DNA of 64,000 nucleotides, from the NCBI GenBank assembly GCA_029948255.1, contig JALIZF010001352.1:186001-250000 (forward strand). Direction: 5' to 3'. Below are positions 30,801 through 44,400 of the stretch, piece after piece (the first letter of the stretch is position 1; each line of letters opens with the position of its first letter). The notes below the pieces were generated by a model. The model searched no databases. It had not been told where the DNA came from and was given only the letters and a program-made list of their open reading frames with translations. A program made the position numbers and the translations under genes. The stretch is from Telmatactis stephensoni (Eukaryota; Cnidaria; Anthozoa; Actiniaria; Isophelliidae).

Positions 30801-31047
30801 AATTTTCGGAGCAAAACGAACGGAATAAAGAAACTATTTTAAAGACTTCTGGATTACTTTGGAATTTGAATGACGTATCACCTATATCGCCTATCGCCTT
30901 TAGCTCTGACAACCTTTTTTGAAATAGGTGTATATATTGTTGTTCGCTGCTATGCATTCTATTCGTAACTTCTGCTAAAAATTCTACTACTTTGATATAG
31001 CTATTTTGTACTCTTTCTTTGAGTCTAAATGCCGTGACTATACACAC
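30793..31047 (-). CDS. Unrecognised 84-codon frame upstream of the LINE
   Basis: It reads as a helical, charged peptide (YIKVVEFLAEVTNRM, HLFQKRLSELKAIGDI). The stretch KRLSELKAIGDI is also encoded by the inverted copy at the other side of the LINE. It could be a 5' remnant of the retrotransposon (ORF1 relic) or a host exon. I do not recognise it, and it may not be a gene. Confidence 0.25.
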   Translation of the reverse strand: MCIVTAFRLKERVQNSYIKVVEFLAEVTNRMHSSEQQYIHLFQKRLSELKAIGDIGDTSFKFQSNPEVFKIVSLFRSFCSENWI

Positions 31048-31049
31048 AC

Positions 31050-32105
31050 TAGTACTTGTCCCTTAAAGTACGTCGCAATTTGCCTTAAACTACGTTACAA
31101 TATCAAAGTTTATTATTAACCAAATGAGTTTATTGTTAACCAAATTCGTCCCAGTCTTGCAAAGAACGCGGCTTTTAGTCTGGAGAGACAGTTTCGAATG
31201 GACGGGAACACTGGAAAAAAACTTTTCATCTTTGATTTCGCTTTAATTATATTTTCCCAAGATACTCAACTTTTAAAAAATGTACATTTTCGCTAGGGTT
31301 TATAGGGACTTTAAAACCCATTGTTTCTTGCAAGATATTTTTGGAGATCATTTTCATGCTCAGTGGGGAAGGGGACAGGTCAGTAAAACCACTTTTCCTT
31401 GCACAATTTTTATTTTTTTGAAGCTGTTGCAATGCACGATATTTTTTTTTCTTAGTTTAAAGCTGTGCTCCGATTTTGTTTCTTTTTTTCTTTGTAATTG
31501 CCAAATTAGTCCAGGAAAATGGTACAGAATTATTCAAATTTGTGTAACGTGCATATATTTTCCGATTTTATTAATGATATATTCCATCACAATAAAACTT
31601 GAAGTACTTGTTTTTAGGCGTGGCTCCATATCTAGGATTACTTTGGGCCTGCTATAGTTCTCCAAGTAGCATTTAGGGGGCGTGGCCTCAATAAAAAAAT
31701 TACTCAGCATACTCTACCTTATCACTATCCTTAATTACGCTTTTTTGTATCAACATTAGATTCTCTTTATCCTTGTTTCTCAGATAATTCATTCAAAAAA
31801 TATCGATATGTAAGTAAGTGAGTTCTGGGCGTGGCTCCACCTCCCGATCGAATTACTCAGGACATGAACCTCTATCAATATATGTGCCGAATGTCATGCT
31901 TGTTACACAGTTTCAACAATTCCACCATTATAAAGCTGCACCATTTTCCTGGACAACTGAATAGAAGTTTTGAAGTTGAGTGGTGAACATGAGAATTTTC
32001 TTTCATTTCTTGTCTACTTAATAGCGATATCTCGAAGTAGAAACTTCTATAATGTCGGTTTAGGGAATACTTAAGATTATAGGCGATTATTTTAGACATT
32101 GATGA
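31050..32105. other. Intergenic, no gene seen
   Basis: AT-rich. Three GGCGTGG(C)-containing repeats (GGCGTGGCTCCA near 31618 and 31829, GGCGTGGCCTCA near 31680) recur but form no longer unit I can define. Confidence 0.35.
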
Positions 32106-32111
32106 ATAAAA

Positions 32112-33160
32112 TATTATGGGAATTAAATTAACGCCCCACGAAATTTAAGTATTGGAAATTAGCGCGACTTAAATTACTGCGAATCGAGGGCGAAAATAGT
32201 CTACTTCCAAATGAAGAAAATTAACGCGAAAGGCAAGCCAAGATATCCACTTAAATGAAATCAACGCGATGGACACAAACAATCTGCGAATATAACACAA
32301 AGAAAGTTTATTTCACTCGGTTAACAATTTTTAATTAATTATAACGGCAAACTTTCAAACAATTTTTTTCTGACATGAATGAATTCATAAATACCTGTTT
32401 TTAATTTCCACACTGTTTGGAGATATACGTTTGGAATATAATGCAAAAGCTTTATCAACATACTAAAAGCAAACAGTAAGTGATAACATGACGATTATGC
32501 GCGAACCGCTGGACCGGAAGTGGCCGCAATTATGGTTTTAACCTGGCTTAGTGCTACTTCTCTCATAAAGAGAGTCGCATATAGTCTCCCCAAAGTTTTT
32601 CGGAGCATTACAGTCGAGTGCAGAAGTACGAACAGCTAGAAATTATCCTTTCAAAATTATCCATTTGTCCAAGACAATATATACAAGTTGGAGACATGCA
32701 TGCGCAGATGTTATCCGTGACTTGCTGCTCTAAAAGCAAGAACAGATGAAATCTCGTACTCTGTTGAAGATAGAATAATATATTGATGATTCCAAAGAAA
32801 TTTGAACAGAAATCATTTCACCCGATGTCATGATTGATACCTCATCTGACAGTGAAAACGAAGAGCAAGTTGCAGAACTGTAGAATAAAAAACTTTTCTG
32901 ACACTGAAATTGTTGTTTATATGAAATGACTTTTGTTATGTTATATCTACTAAACTAGCTTTAACGTTCAGTTTCTGAAATAAACAGTTTTTCAAAAGTA
33001 AATTACAGATAAAATTGCTAGAAATTCATATCGTGGAAATTAACATTCCACTTTATTAATGAAATGGAAATTAACATTAAAATAAATTAACACGACTTAA
33101 CACAATTTTTTGAAATTCCGACGTCAATTTCATGAAGCGTTAATTTTCTATAATAAGGTA
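32112..33160. mobile_element. Probable non-autonomous DNA element
   Basis: Left end TATTATGGGAATTAAATTAACGCC and right end GCGTTAATTTTCTATAATA are imperfect inverted repeats about 1 kb apart. GAAATTAACG(C) motifs recur near both ends. No intact frame inside. The ends are diverged, hence moderate confidence. Confidence 0.45.
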
Positions 33161-33164
33161 GTTT

Positions 33165-33955
33165 GTGAATTGACTTTGTTTTGAATTCTTTTTAGATATG
33201 GATTACTGGAACAACTTGTCCGGTCGTTCATACATTTCTTAGTTAATTTCTTAGCACCAGGTAATATTTGGAGTTTTTGAATGGCTGTATCTCGTTCAAG
33301 TTGATCCGATTAACACCAAACTTCGGAATTTTGTACAGCTCGATGTGCCCGTTCTGATTATATGGGTCTTGTATTGATTATTACAATATCAAGAGACTTG
33401 TACCAGTCCCTAACGGCTTGAAATCCGGCAATGAACTGAATTTGTTCGAACTAAATTCGAAAACAACTCGGATTGTGCAATGCTTCCGTCAAAGCATAGT
33501 TAATAAAGGGGACTATTAACTATGGTCTTAGATATGCAGTCCTGATAACATATGCTCTTTCAGATAGTCATGAAAAGACTTAAAACTCTTGTATGTATTC
33601 AAATTTCATATAAAATGCAACTCTTTCAGATTATTGATATACAGTACTATAGTAAATTCTAAGTTATTAAGGTACAGTAAACAACGGGAAAAAATGACAC
33701 ACTAGCCTATAATAATCATAAAAATGTTTTTAAACGTTTCAGGATAATAAAATTTTAAAAATAAAGTCGATTTTAATCAACTTGAAATTTCTAAAATGGT
33801 CTTTCCTTGCCTTGCTTGTCACAGAAACGGCTAATATATCGAAGGTTTTTAAGTTAAGATGACTGACTACTTTGGAAAAAAATCAGCGAAGAGTAGTCGA
33901 TCACCTTTAAATATTTCAAAAATCGGCTATTGCCCTCTGAAAAGGCAGCCAAGAG
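33165..33955. other. Intergenic / 3' flank of zinc-finger gene
   Basis: No gene seen. It probably contains the 3' untranslated region of the minus-strand zinc-finger gene. Confidence 0.4.
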
Positions 33956-33960
33956 CCACC

Positions 33961-36597
33961 TTAACTGAGGTCTCCATTTACCTCAATTTTTATTTTCACA
34001 GAGTTTGTACAAGTTTGACTTTGTTCATGATGTGTAAGGGCTCCTTTACGTATAAAGCCCTTTCCACAGGTTTTACACTCATACGGTTTCCTTTCAGCGT
34101 GAGTAAAATTATGAATCTTAAGGTGACTCTTTTGTATAAATCGCTTTCCACAGGTTTTACATTCATGTGGTTTGGTGCCAGTGTGAATGCGTTCATGGCG
34201 TTTAACATCTCCTTGTTGAGTGAATCTTCTCCCACAAACTTTACACTCATATGGTTTTGTACCAGTGTGAGTGTGCTCATGGCGTTTAAGATCTCTCTGT
34301 TCTGTAAATCTCTTGCCACAGGTTTTGCATTCACAAGGCTTTGTACCACCGTGAGTGTATTGATGACGCTGAAGCACCCCTTTGTGTAAAAATCTTTTAC
34401 CGCAAGTTTTACATTCATGTGGTTTTATGCCATTGTGAAGCAATGCATGGCGGGTAACTTGATCTTTCCTTGTAAATTTGTTACCACAGGTTTTGCATTC
34501 ATAAGGCTTTGTGCCAGTGTGGACATATTCATGACCTTTTAGCTCTTCTTTTCTAATAAACTTTTTACCACAGGTTTCACATTCAAACGGTTTTTCACCA
34601 GTGTGAATGAATTCATGACGTATACATTGATCTTTTCTCATAAATCTCTTACTACAGGTTTTACATTCATAGGGTTTGCTGCCACTGTGAATCATTTCAT
34701 GGCTTTTAAGGTGATGCTTTTCAAGAAATCTTTTGCCACAGATTTTACATTCATGTGGCCTCACCCTGTTGTCTTTCTCAAACTGTTCAATATATTCAGA
34801 AACAAGTGATTGCTCAGTGCTTTTTGATGGGTGATCACCTCCACTGTTTGCACAACCATCCAACACAGTGCAGTCTTCTGTAACCTCAGTCATACCTTGG
34901 ATTTCACTTTCACCATCAAATACTGTGTTCTCACTTTGTCTAGATGAACCAAACTCTTCCAAACTTTCCACCAATGGACTTTCATCATTATTTGTCAGAG
35001 TACAACAGCAATCATCAAACACTTCACTCTCAGTAGTGCTTCCTGGATTGTTGTCTGCTATCTCTGCTGCCACAAGTTCAGATTCATGTTCATAATCAAG
35101 TATTCCATTGCTCCTTTCTACCGATGTTGGTGGAGCATCCTCAACCATCTGTGAACTACAGTGGCTTTCAATGTCAAGACTGTTTGACTGTATCAAACCA
35201 CCATCTACATGTACAGACAAACATCCATTACTACATCCATAATCCTCAGTTTGTGTTCCCACACAGACAAGTAGCCGTCCATAAATAGGTGTTCCATCTT
35301 CATAGCCCTAGGATGAGGACAAAAATAATATCAAATAACTTCAAATGGCACTGGATTAGCCATAACCCTACCCTGCCAGAAAAGCTTTAATTCCATTTAA
35401 CCGGAATTTACCGGACTTCGTTGTCAGAGTGCGGCTTTATATTCGAGATACGATACGGTACACGAGTGTTTACGTCGATGAATTACAGACATCTAAAGTG
35501 CTACAGTTAAATAAGCACGTTTTTGGGCATTGGGAGTATTGCTGGGGGTAGTAAAAGCCAAGTGGAAAAATCATGGAAATTCCAGGGGGTGGGGGGATCT
35601 TTACCCTGGGTGCCAGGGGTTTATCGTCTCGTTCCGACGTTTATTACTTGATAGGAGAGTCACACGACGTTTATTTTCGCTTCTCGCGCCTTCGGCGCTC
35701 GCCAACTCTCTCTAAGCTCTAAGGAAAGCGAATAATAAACCCCTGGAGCCCAGGGTAGGGGATCTTATGAACACCCCTTGGAACGGAAATTCCGGGGGGT
35801 ATGGGGGTCTCAAAATAAAAATCCCTTCGTGGGGGGGTATGGATATTTTCTGGAACTACACATTTGCATATATCCAATTATACCCCCATCACTGAGGGAT
35901 TTTGGAATTCTGGAGGGGAGGGAGGGGCTTGTCAGAGAAAAAACAAAATTAAACTATGGGATCCAAAGGATAGGGGGGGCCATTTACACTGAATTCCCTC
36001 TGTGGTAAGGGTATGGATATTTTCTGGAATTATACACCCTTAATAGTGAATAATAATCTGAATAAGAAGATTCATAAAGCAGTCTAGACTGCAAGCAGTC
36101 CTCCTTTTCCCTCCAGAATCCCAAAATACGAGTCCGATCGGAAACAAGGACGAGCGTGTTTCCAATCGGACTCGTATTTTGGGATTCTGGAGGGAAAAGG
36201 AGGACTGCTCGCAGTCTAAAAGCAGTCAGGTCATTGTAGTAACATGATGCCATCATGCAGAGGTCCTTTTAACCTTAATTTGCACAGACTATAATTACAG
36301 GTAGTACTTACGCAATGGTCTAACTCAAACCCCTTTAACTTGAAAATCCCTTTATCTTGAAATATCTACACACCTATTTCCCTTGAGTCATTTTTTTCCA
36401 GCCAATTACTCTCAGAATCCCTACTATCTCGAACAATATACTGTATTTAATATGTGCATGTAATACCTACATTAGAACTGCCTGGCCATCTGTGTTCTGC
36501 AGTCACCTTGTTGTAATAAAACAGTAGCTTTCCTGACTTACAGAAGAACACCATCCAATCTGTATTCATTGTTGATGCATGGCTCCTGCATGGTTTG
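33961..36597 (-). CDS. WW-like plus multi-C2H2 zinc-finger protein (spliced, 5' end open)
   Basis: The terminal exon 33961-35307 encodes an acidic N-terminal region and eight consecutive C2H2 fingers with TGEKP/TGTKP-type linkers. A ninth finger is degenerate and ends in C instead of H. The exon is open upstream to an acceptor (tcctcatcctag/GGCTATG), so the frame does not start inside it. An upstream exon at 36471-36597 ends TCTAAT/gtaggt. Joined, it reads ...WPGSSN-GYEDGTPIYG in frame. This exon holds a WW-like motif: W, then SGKLLFYYNKVTAEHRWP. A further exon ending AAG/gtcagt at 36931 has matching phase, but I see no start codon. Likely a nuclear DNA-binding regulator; target unknown. Confidence 0.78.
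35602..35757. mobile_element. MITE with 9-bp TSD
   Basis: A 156-bp unit with arms TACCCTGGG(T)NCCAGGGGTTTA and the inverse. Direct repeats GGGGATCTT lie at 35593-35601 and 35758-35766. It lies in an intron of the zinc-finger gene. Mutator-like by TSD length. Confidence 0.8.
36085..36218. mobile_element. MITE with 9-bp TSD, nearly all palindrome
   Basis: A 134-bp unit with TIRs of about 60 bp starting TAGACTGC, and 9-bp TSD AAAGCAGTC at 36076-36084 and 36219-36227. It is intronic to the zinc-finger gene. Confidence 0.8.
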
Positions 36598-37004
36598 CTA
36601 AATACAACAAGACTGTTTATTAGATACATGTATTATTTTATAGATACTTCTGCATGTGCTTGAATTATAACATTGACCAGTATCTTATTACAAAGCATTT
36701 CAATTTCAATCAGGATTCCATAGGATAAGTTATATACAACGTAAGATTTGTACCAGAGTATACTGAGAATGCATATATGATGTGATTTGAAATTACTTTT
36801 GGTAAGGTAACTAGGTAAATGGTAAATAACCGTGTATTCTACGTCAGTAATTTGCATTGGTGCATTCTTTACTCTCAACCCAGGGGATTTGGATTTATAA
36901 GGCCTATAGCTCTCGAAAGTATAAACTGACCTTCTCGATGACTTTGGGTTTGGTACCAACCACTCACTGCTCGATCGGCTCGGATGCTTGACTGAAGATC
37001 GTAG

Positions 37005-38410
37005 TAAAAGAATCAGTTTCAGTGATGACGTGCTCTACAATTATCAAATGTTGTTAAATGGTGGATTATTTGACGTGAAAGATAGAACTAAGCCGAAATA
37101 CTGTACATGCATACCTGCACTTTTGTTGTTCTTACTAGTGGACTTCCTGTTGTATATCATCAAAAAGGTTACCGCTGAACAGCACATGCTACCTACCACA
37201 GGAAGCCCGAAGGGATCGGTCATCGTTTTTCTAAGGGTAGCTTATGAAAAGAAAGATAGAAAGAAACAAGCAAACAAACAAACAAAAAATAACCTGTTGT
37301 CATCATAAAAGCGTCAAGCCGAGACTTCAAGAGTCAAGTTTGCAGTCGAAACTCAGTTTTAAGATCCCGACTTACTCCGCCAACCCCTCCCCCCCCCCCT
37401 CATTCCCCCCACCCCCGCCCAGGGGAGGACTCCGATCAGAAATGAGCATTGCTAGGACGATTCTAATGATCTGACTTGTGCCCCTTGAGCACATCGATAA
37501 AGGCGTTTTTATTTTTTGAATTGTTCATTTTTTCGTTTTTGTACCTTTTAGGGTAGAAATCAATTATTCTTGCCACTCCCACTGGGATAAGACTCAGTAA
37601 ATTGTTTGATTGGAGAAAGGAATTCACTATCAAATTTGTCACATTGATATTAGTAAAACTGCAAAGTTTCGGGGAAATTGCTCTTAAACTGACAAAGATA
37701 TATGAAATTGTATGAAATGGCAAAAAAATAAACTTGCCAACTTGAAACTTCAGTGATATGAATTTTTATATCCAGTTAGCATTTTTGAGAAATGTCAGGA
37801 GCCCATTATTAATGGACGAGTCTCGATATGATGCTAAACACACACATTTCTTTAAAAAAATTCCACAAAAATATTTAGCTCCAAAAATTCATGACTTCGA
37901 GTTAGTTTAAGGACAATCTAGTTACGAAACTCTGCAATTTTACTAATAACGATGTGATGAATTTAATAGTAATTTCGTTTTTTCGATAGATAAAATATTT
38001 TATGTCACGATAACGTGATAAGGGCCAGTATATTATTTCCACGGAAAAACTCAAACCATCTTCAGTCACCCATAACTTTGGCGCTATTCAGACTACTCGA
38101 AACTACTTCAAAATTTCAAGGTTTGCTAACTTTGATGCCTCTTCGTTTCAAATACAGAATCCCCATTGTTGGTATTGTTTATTTACTTTTTGTTTGTGTG
38201 TTTGTTTGCTTGTTGTCCATCGATTAAATCATTCATTCATCCATTCCGTCATTCCCGCGATGGATCCCGCGGTTCAGGGTCGCCGCACCCGTTCCGGGAT
38301 TCCTGTGGTAGTTTTCGGAGAAGACTGGGGACCTATAGCTACCGCTGACCAAACATTGCACCACGAGTTTCGTTCCTTTCAACTTTTCTTCGAGAAGCCA
38401 AACACAGGAC
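37005..38410. other. Intergenic between zinc-finger gene and RSL24D1
   Basis: No coding gene supported. This interval should hold the promoters of two divergent host genes. A GC-richer stretch at about 38240-38345 lies just upstream of the RSL24D1 start. A C-rich tract is at about 37385-37425. Confidence 0.45.
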
Positions 38411-38414
38411 AAAC

Positions 38415-41400
38415 ATGCGCTTAGAAAAGTGTTATTTTTGTGCTTCTACAATTTATCCAGGACATGGGATTTCGTTTATAAGGAATGACTGTAAAGTGAG
38501 TATTTTATTGGCAACTTATGAAGGCTTTAAATCGAATTGAACGTTCAAAATCCTACTTAACTTTAAAGACATATAAAAAATTAGAATTTGTTAGGAAATT
38601 TAAACTTAAGCTTAATGCTTGCTCTCAAGCTTAAGATTTATAAGAAATAACAAAACTTATTGTAAGCATAAATTACTCTAGTTTTACGCATACTCGTGTT
38701 TGAAATTTTCCTAAAACATGTTCCCCAGATAATAACACAAAAAATATTAGATCAATGGTGTGTTTGTACGTAGGATTCATTATCAGGAATAAAAAAGGTC
38801 AACTAATAAAATAAAATTGTTAGATAAAAATAAAAAATAAAAATATTGTTAGATTGCCATTAAGTTAAAGTTATTTAACTTAAAGGTCTTATTTTGAGAA
38901 AATTTAAGAAAAGCAGCATTTGGAGTGAAAAATATTTTAAATCCAAACATCAAATATTGTGACTTGGTGGCATTTGACATTGTCCCAAAGTGAAAAACCT
39001 TAGAACAGATTCCATTGCTGGATTTCAGCTGATGAATCTCATCTGCTTCAAATGGTGGAAAACTTGTCTTTCAGCTGATAAAAATTGCAATGAGATTGAA
39101 AAATGGCATCATGTGATACCCAGCAATATGAGCGTGACATGGCCGGGAGGGGAGTTTATCAGTTACTCAAATTACTGTCACGAGTTATCAAGTGACGTAA
39201 AATATGGTCGCTTTACTTTACTTTACTTAATTACTTTATACGTACATACTGCATACATAATAAATTGAGCTGCAACTAGGACTCAAACCATTACCACAGA
39301 GGTGAATGGCAAGTGCTCACAGCACTCAGCCAACCATTAGCCAATGCTATTTGGCTGAATAGTTTTCTCTTTTCTGCAGACTTTCAGATTCTGTCGGTCA
39401 AAATGCCACAAGAACTTCAAGATGAAAAGAAATCCCAGAAAAATCAAGTGGACTAAAGCATTTAGAAAAGCTGCTGGAAAAGATTTGGCAATTGTAAGCA
39501 CATACATTGTAAATTTTGTGTTTCTTGTAAGACAAATATAATGATTGTATTGTAGTACACTGGCCTACATGTATTTTACCAATAATAGTCCACTTCACAG
39601 TTCCCTGCACCATCTTGAAAGGTAGCTAAGTTGCCTTTGCATCGAGAGAGACAAAACAGTGTAGCTTACAATTATGATAGATATCTTTTTTAACACCTAG
39701 GACAATTATTCACGGGTCTCTTTCATTCCAAGCTCATCGTTTGTCTCGCTTTGATGCAAAGGCATGGCTACCTTCCAAGATAGCGCAGGGAACTGTGAAG
39801 AGGACTATTAATGGCAGCTTTGGACTATCTGTTTTTTGCCTTTTATTCTGATGAAAAGAAATTGTTTCAAATGGATTTCAATGGATTTACACGTAATATA
39901 TAATTATATTTATTTTGTTGTGTATTTTAAACTGATGTCATACCTTTCAGCAATAATTTTAATTGATACATGTACTTGCACCATGTCCCATCTACACTGT
40001 ACTGGGTCCAGTTGTTTGAAAGTGGGTAGCATTAACCCAAAATATATTACTGACACATTATAAACTTTTCCTGGTGATATCTCAAGTAGTGATATTATTA
40101 TCTATAAGCCTTTCTTTGCATTTCTATAAAAATACATTGTACAGTTCTGTACATGTTCCCATGAAGTTTTGTTGTTACAATTGTTCATTTGTGTGATTTT
40201 GATATTTGTGTAGGATAATACATTTGAATTTGAAAAGAGAAGAAATGTTCCTGTCAAATACAACAGAGAACTTTGGAGTAAAACTGGTATGTAATGTACA
40301 TTTATTTATTTTCTATGTTGTTGTTTAAAATGTTTTGGTTTAAACATTTTCAAACCAGTTTTTCCCCCTGCTATTTATATCTGTAACAACCCAGGTTGAC
40401 AATCTTGGTAAGATCATGGCAAGATCATGGCAAGATCTTTTCAAGATCATGGCAAGATCATGGCAAGATCTTGCCATGATCTTGGAAAGATCTTGCCATG
40501 ATCTTGGAAAGATCTTGCCATGATCTTGCCAAGATCTTACCAAGATCTTGCGAGATTTGTTCCATGATCTTGGATGATCCTTAATGATCTTGAAAGATCT
40601 TATCATGTAATCTTGGCAAAATTAATGACTCTTATGCAAGATCTTGTAAGATCATGCCAAGACCTTGTAAGATCATGCCAAGATTGGTATAAGATCTTGT
40701 AAGACCATGGCAAGACCTTGTAAGATCATGGCAAGATCACAACAAGATCTTGTAAGATCATGGCAGGACCTTGTACAATCATGGCAAGACCTTGCCAAGA
40801 TCTTTGCAAGATCATGGCAAGATTACAATAAGATCTTGTAAGGCCATGGCAAGACCTTGTAAGATATAATGGCAAGATCTTGCAATATTTTCATGGATGC
40901 AGGTACATACTGTCACAACATTAAAGCCACTCATAGTGTATTAAGCAATTTATTCCTTTATTTTCAATTGATACTCTAAATCTATTTAAAAAGTATATAC
41001 ATTATTAATCATTTAATTAATATAAATTAAAGCTCATGCTACAGTAACATTCTTGTACATCCATATTACATGTATGAATAATTGACTCTTCTTATGCTAG
41101 AGAATATGTCAAAATGTCAAAAATATATTCAATCAAGGAATTCATTTTGGCTTGTCAAAAATAGAGAACTTGCAAAATTTGAACATTGGACTAACTAATA
41201 AAGATACATGTATGAATTTTTTTAAAGCTAAATATTTTTTAGGAAATTTTGAATAATATTTTCTCTGTTAGTGAAGCCCAATTCATTTTTATTTTTGAAG
41301 ATATTTCTTACAGTGGCAGTAAGACGAGAAGAGTCAATTATAAATAAATGTTGATTGACCTTAAATGGAAATAAAATATCAGAAAACTTCAATCATTACT

Positions 41401-44400
41401 TGCATGTTCCCTTTTTAAAATGCTCACTATTTGTTTTATGGGAATTGAAAATATATATCTTAAATTTGCACGGACTGCATTGAGCAATAAGTAAGCCACT
41501 CAAGCAATAAACAATTCATTTCTTTATTATGACTCTCAAGCCTTTTATACAATATATTTCCAATGAAAGATTACTTTAAAATTAAGTTACTGCAACTTTG
41601 TAATAATTATGATTTGTTTGGACTTTATAAGTCTTGTAAAACATTCACTTTTCTATAAGATTATCTTGCTTATCAGTACTCATCAATACAGATAATTGAA
41701 ACTTTGGTTCTCACTATATATTTGCCTAATCTCCAAGTGAGAAAAAAAGCTTTGCTATGGGACTATGAAATTACTAGTAATGATCTCTCTCTCTTTCTTT
41801 CTCTCCTCTCTCTGAAATGTTTAATAACATGTTACCAAATAAATTTCTACAAATGGTTTTAATTAATTAATTCAGAAGAAAAATTCAAGTAAGTTATGTT
41901 GTATCACTTATCTGTTGGCTAGTGATCAAGTACAATCCTTGAACACACGTGGAAATCATATAATTCAAATGCTGGTAGAGTCTGCTTGAGTTTAAACACA
42001 GTCTGTTGTCATAAATTATCTCTTGCTTTTCTAATACATCTTGTCCATAACATCTATAAAAATAAATCATAATTACTTTTAATGTTTCAAGGTTTGAGCG
42101 AGAAGGATTGTGGTGTTTCATTATCAGTTTAAAAGAGGACGGGGTCGAAACCGCCAGCTCACGTCTTCAAGCCAGCTTGTATTATACAAATTTTGTGACT
42201 TGATTATAGTTACCCTTGTAGAACCAGACATATGTAAAACCTATGTCAATACTATTGTTTTACTATGTTGCACTATGTTCTAGCTATGCAATGCTTGTGA
42301 CTGCCTATGTATTTAGTATGTGTACACTACAATCACATAGTCTGTAGGTATTTAAAATATAGTTAGAAACTATGTCAAAGCTATATGAATACCAAATAGT
42401 CTTTACATACATATGTCAAACCTATGTACAATACTGGCATAGCGTTTGTATAGCTATGCATTTGCTATTTAAGCAAATGCTACTCTATGTATTCACTATG
42501 TGATAATGCAACATAGAGTTTAAATATCATTAATGACAAGCATAGTTTTTGCATACTCTTATGTATTTTCTATGTAGTCTTTATGTATTGACTATGTGAT
42601 AACATACATATAATTCACATAGTGTATCAATATTTAATAGCTTTTGCATACTCTTATGTATTTTCTATGTAGTCTTTATGTATTGACTATGTGATAACAT
42701 ACATATAATTCACATAGTGTATCAATATTAAATAGCTTTTGCATACTCTTATGTATTTTCTATGTAGTCTTTGTGTATTGACTATGTGATAAAATACATA
42801 TAATTCACATAGTATATCAATGTTAAATACCTTTTATACTTCTATGTATTTCCTATGCAGTCTGTATAAATTGCTGGTAGTAAAAAACATTGAAAAATGT
42901 GAATCTTGGAAAATTCTGACACACATTAACATCATAGAGCTTCATTTATGCTGCTGCTTTGAAAATTTGAAATCTTATTTGTGCTTAACATTTGCTGATG
43001 TGTTTTCTGTAGCTGCAAAATAACCTTGAAAGTAATATTTTGTTGTTTCTTCTCTTCTTATGACATTTCACTTTGCTTGGGTTTACTTTCCCAGTAAATA
43101 CGAGAGGAACTGGTAGCTAATATCGGAAATGGCCAATGAAAGACCATCTTTTTATCATGTGACTCATTTGAATATTTGGCGCCTTTGACTGCCATGATCG
43201 TTATATATGCTTGTAAATCGTGAATCTCTGCTTGAAAATCCTTTGTTTTGTGATAAAAACTGGCTTTAATTGTTCCTCGGTTAAGCTAGGAATTAATCTA
43301 GAAAGATGTCCAACCATATGGAATAATATTTAGAAGAATAACTGCTTGAAAACCGTAGAGAACTCGATGCTGAAACCGGTAAGCCTTTACATGATTTAGA
43401 CTTTCCACCTGGTACATACGTGTGATCATCATGCTTAAATTAAAAACTTTGATTCAAACAAACTTATAAATTAATGCTTAACAATTCAGCTCAACTTTGA
43501 CTGCACTGAGTCAATCTATCGAGTCAATTGAGTCAATCTATTCAGATGTTTAGAGTAGACATTTTTGACAGATTTCCACATGTACAGTTGGTATTCTGTA
43601 GTCCTTGAATTGGTTTTTAACTGCAATAATTTATTATTAAGAACCTGATTGTTTTATGATTTTCAGGTACATTGTACTGTGCTTAGTTTACAACAAGCCA
43701 AGTGTCCATATTTAAAGCAGTAGACCTAATATATGGAGGAGAACTGAAGTAGTGTTGCAATGAATGGAATTTGTAACATCAAGCACCACATCATGCAGCG
43801 GTTTCAAGCAGTAATTGATTTGTTAGAGATATGTAACACTTCAAATTATGGAAGTCTTAAGTTTTGATCAACATTCAGATGACTGTAAATGCATTGCAAA
43901 GGATCATATGATAGTATACAAAGACATTTTATTGTTTTGACTTAAAAAGTGTTCATATTTGTTTTATAATTTTATTTCATGCATATATAGTCGACCAAAA
44001 CATAATCTTTACTCATATTAAAGTATCAATGAAGTTATCATGTTTTTTATAGTATTTCATAATTTTAGTACTTAATTTAGAACTATTTTAGAATATATTC
44101 CATGCACTTTGTTGGAGTGAAAATCATATAATATGCTATTTCTATGTATATGCTATTCATATAATATGCTATTTCTATGTATATGCTATTCATATAATAT
44201 GCTATTTCTATGTATATGCTATTCATATAATATGCTGTTTCTATGTATATGCTATTCATATAATATGCTGTTTCTATGTATATGCTATTCATATAATATG
44301 CTGTTTCTATGTATATGCTATTCATATAATATGCTATTTCTATGTATATGCTATTCATATAATATGCTATTTCTATGTATATGCTATTCATATAATATGC

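Noticed and set aside
34000..34418. Frames antisense to or frame-shifted within the zinc-finger array
   Set aside because: Shadow frames generated by the repeated 84-bp finger unit.
36633..36959. 108-codon minus-strand frame as a gene
   Set aside because: Only its first residues (up to the gtcagt donor at 36930) may be an exon of the zinc-finger gene; the rest is intron.
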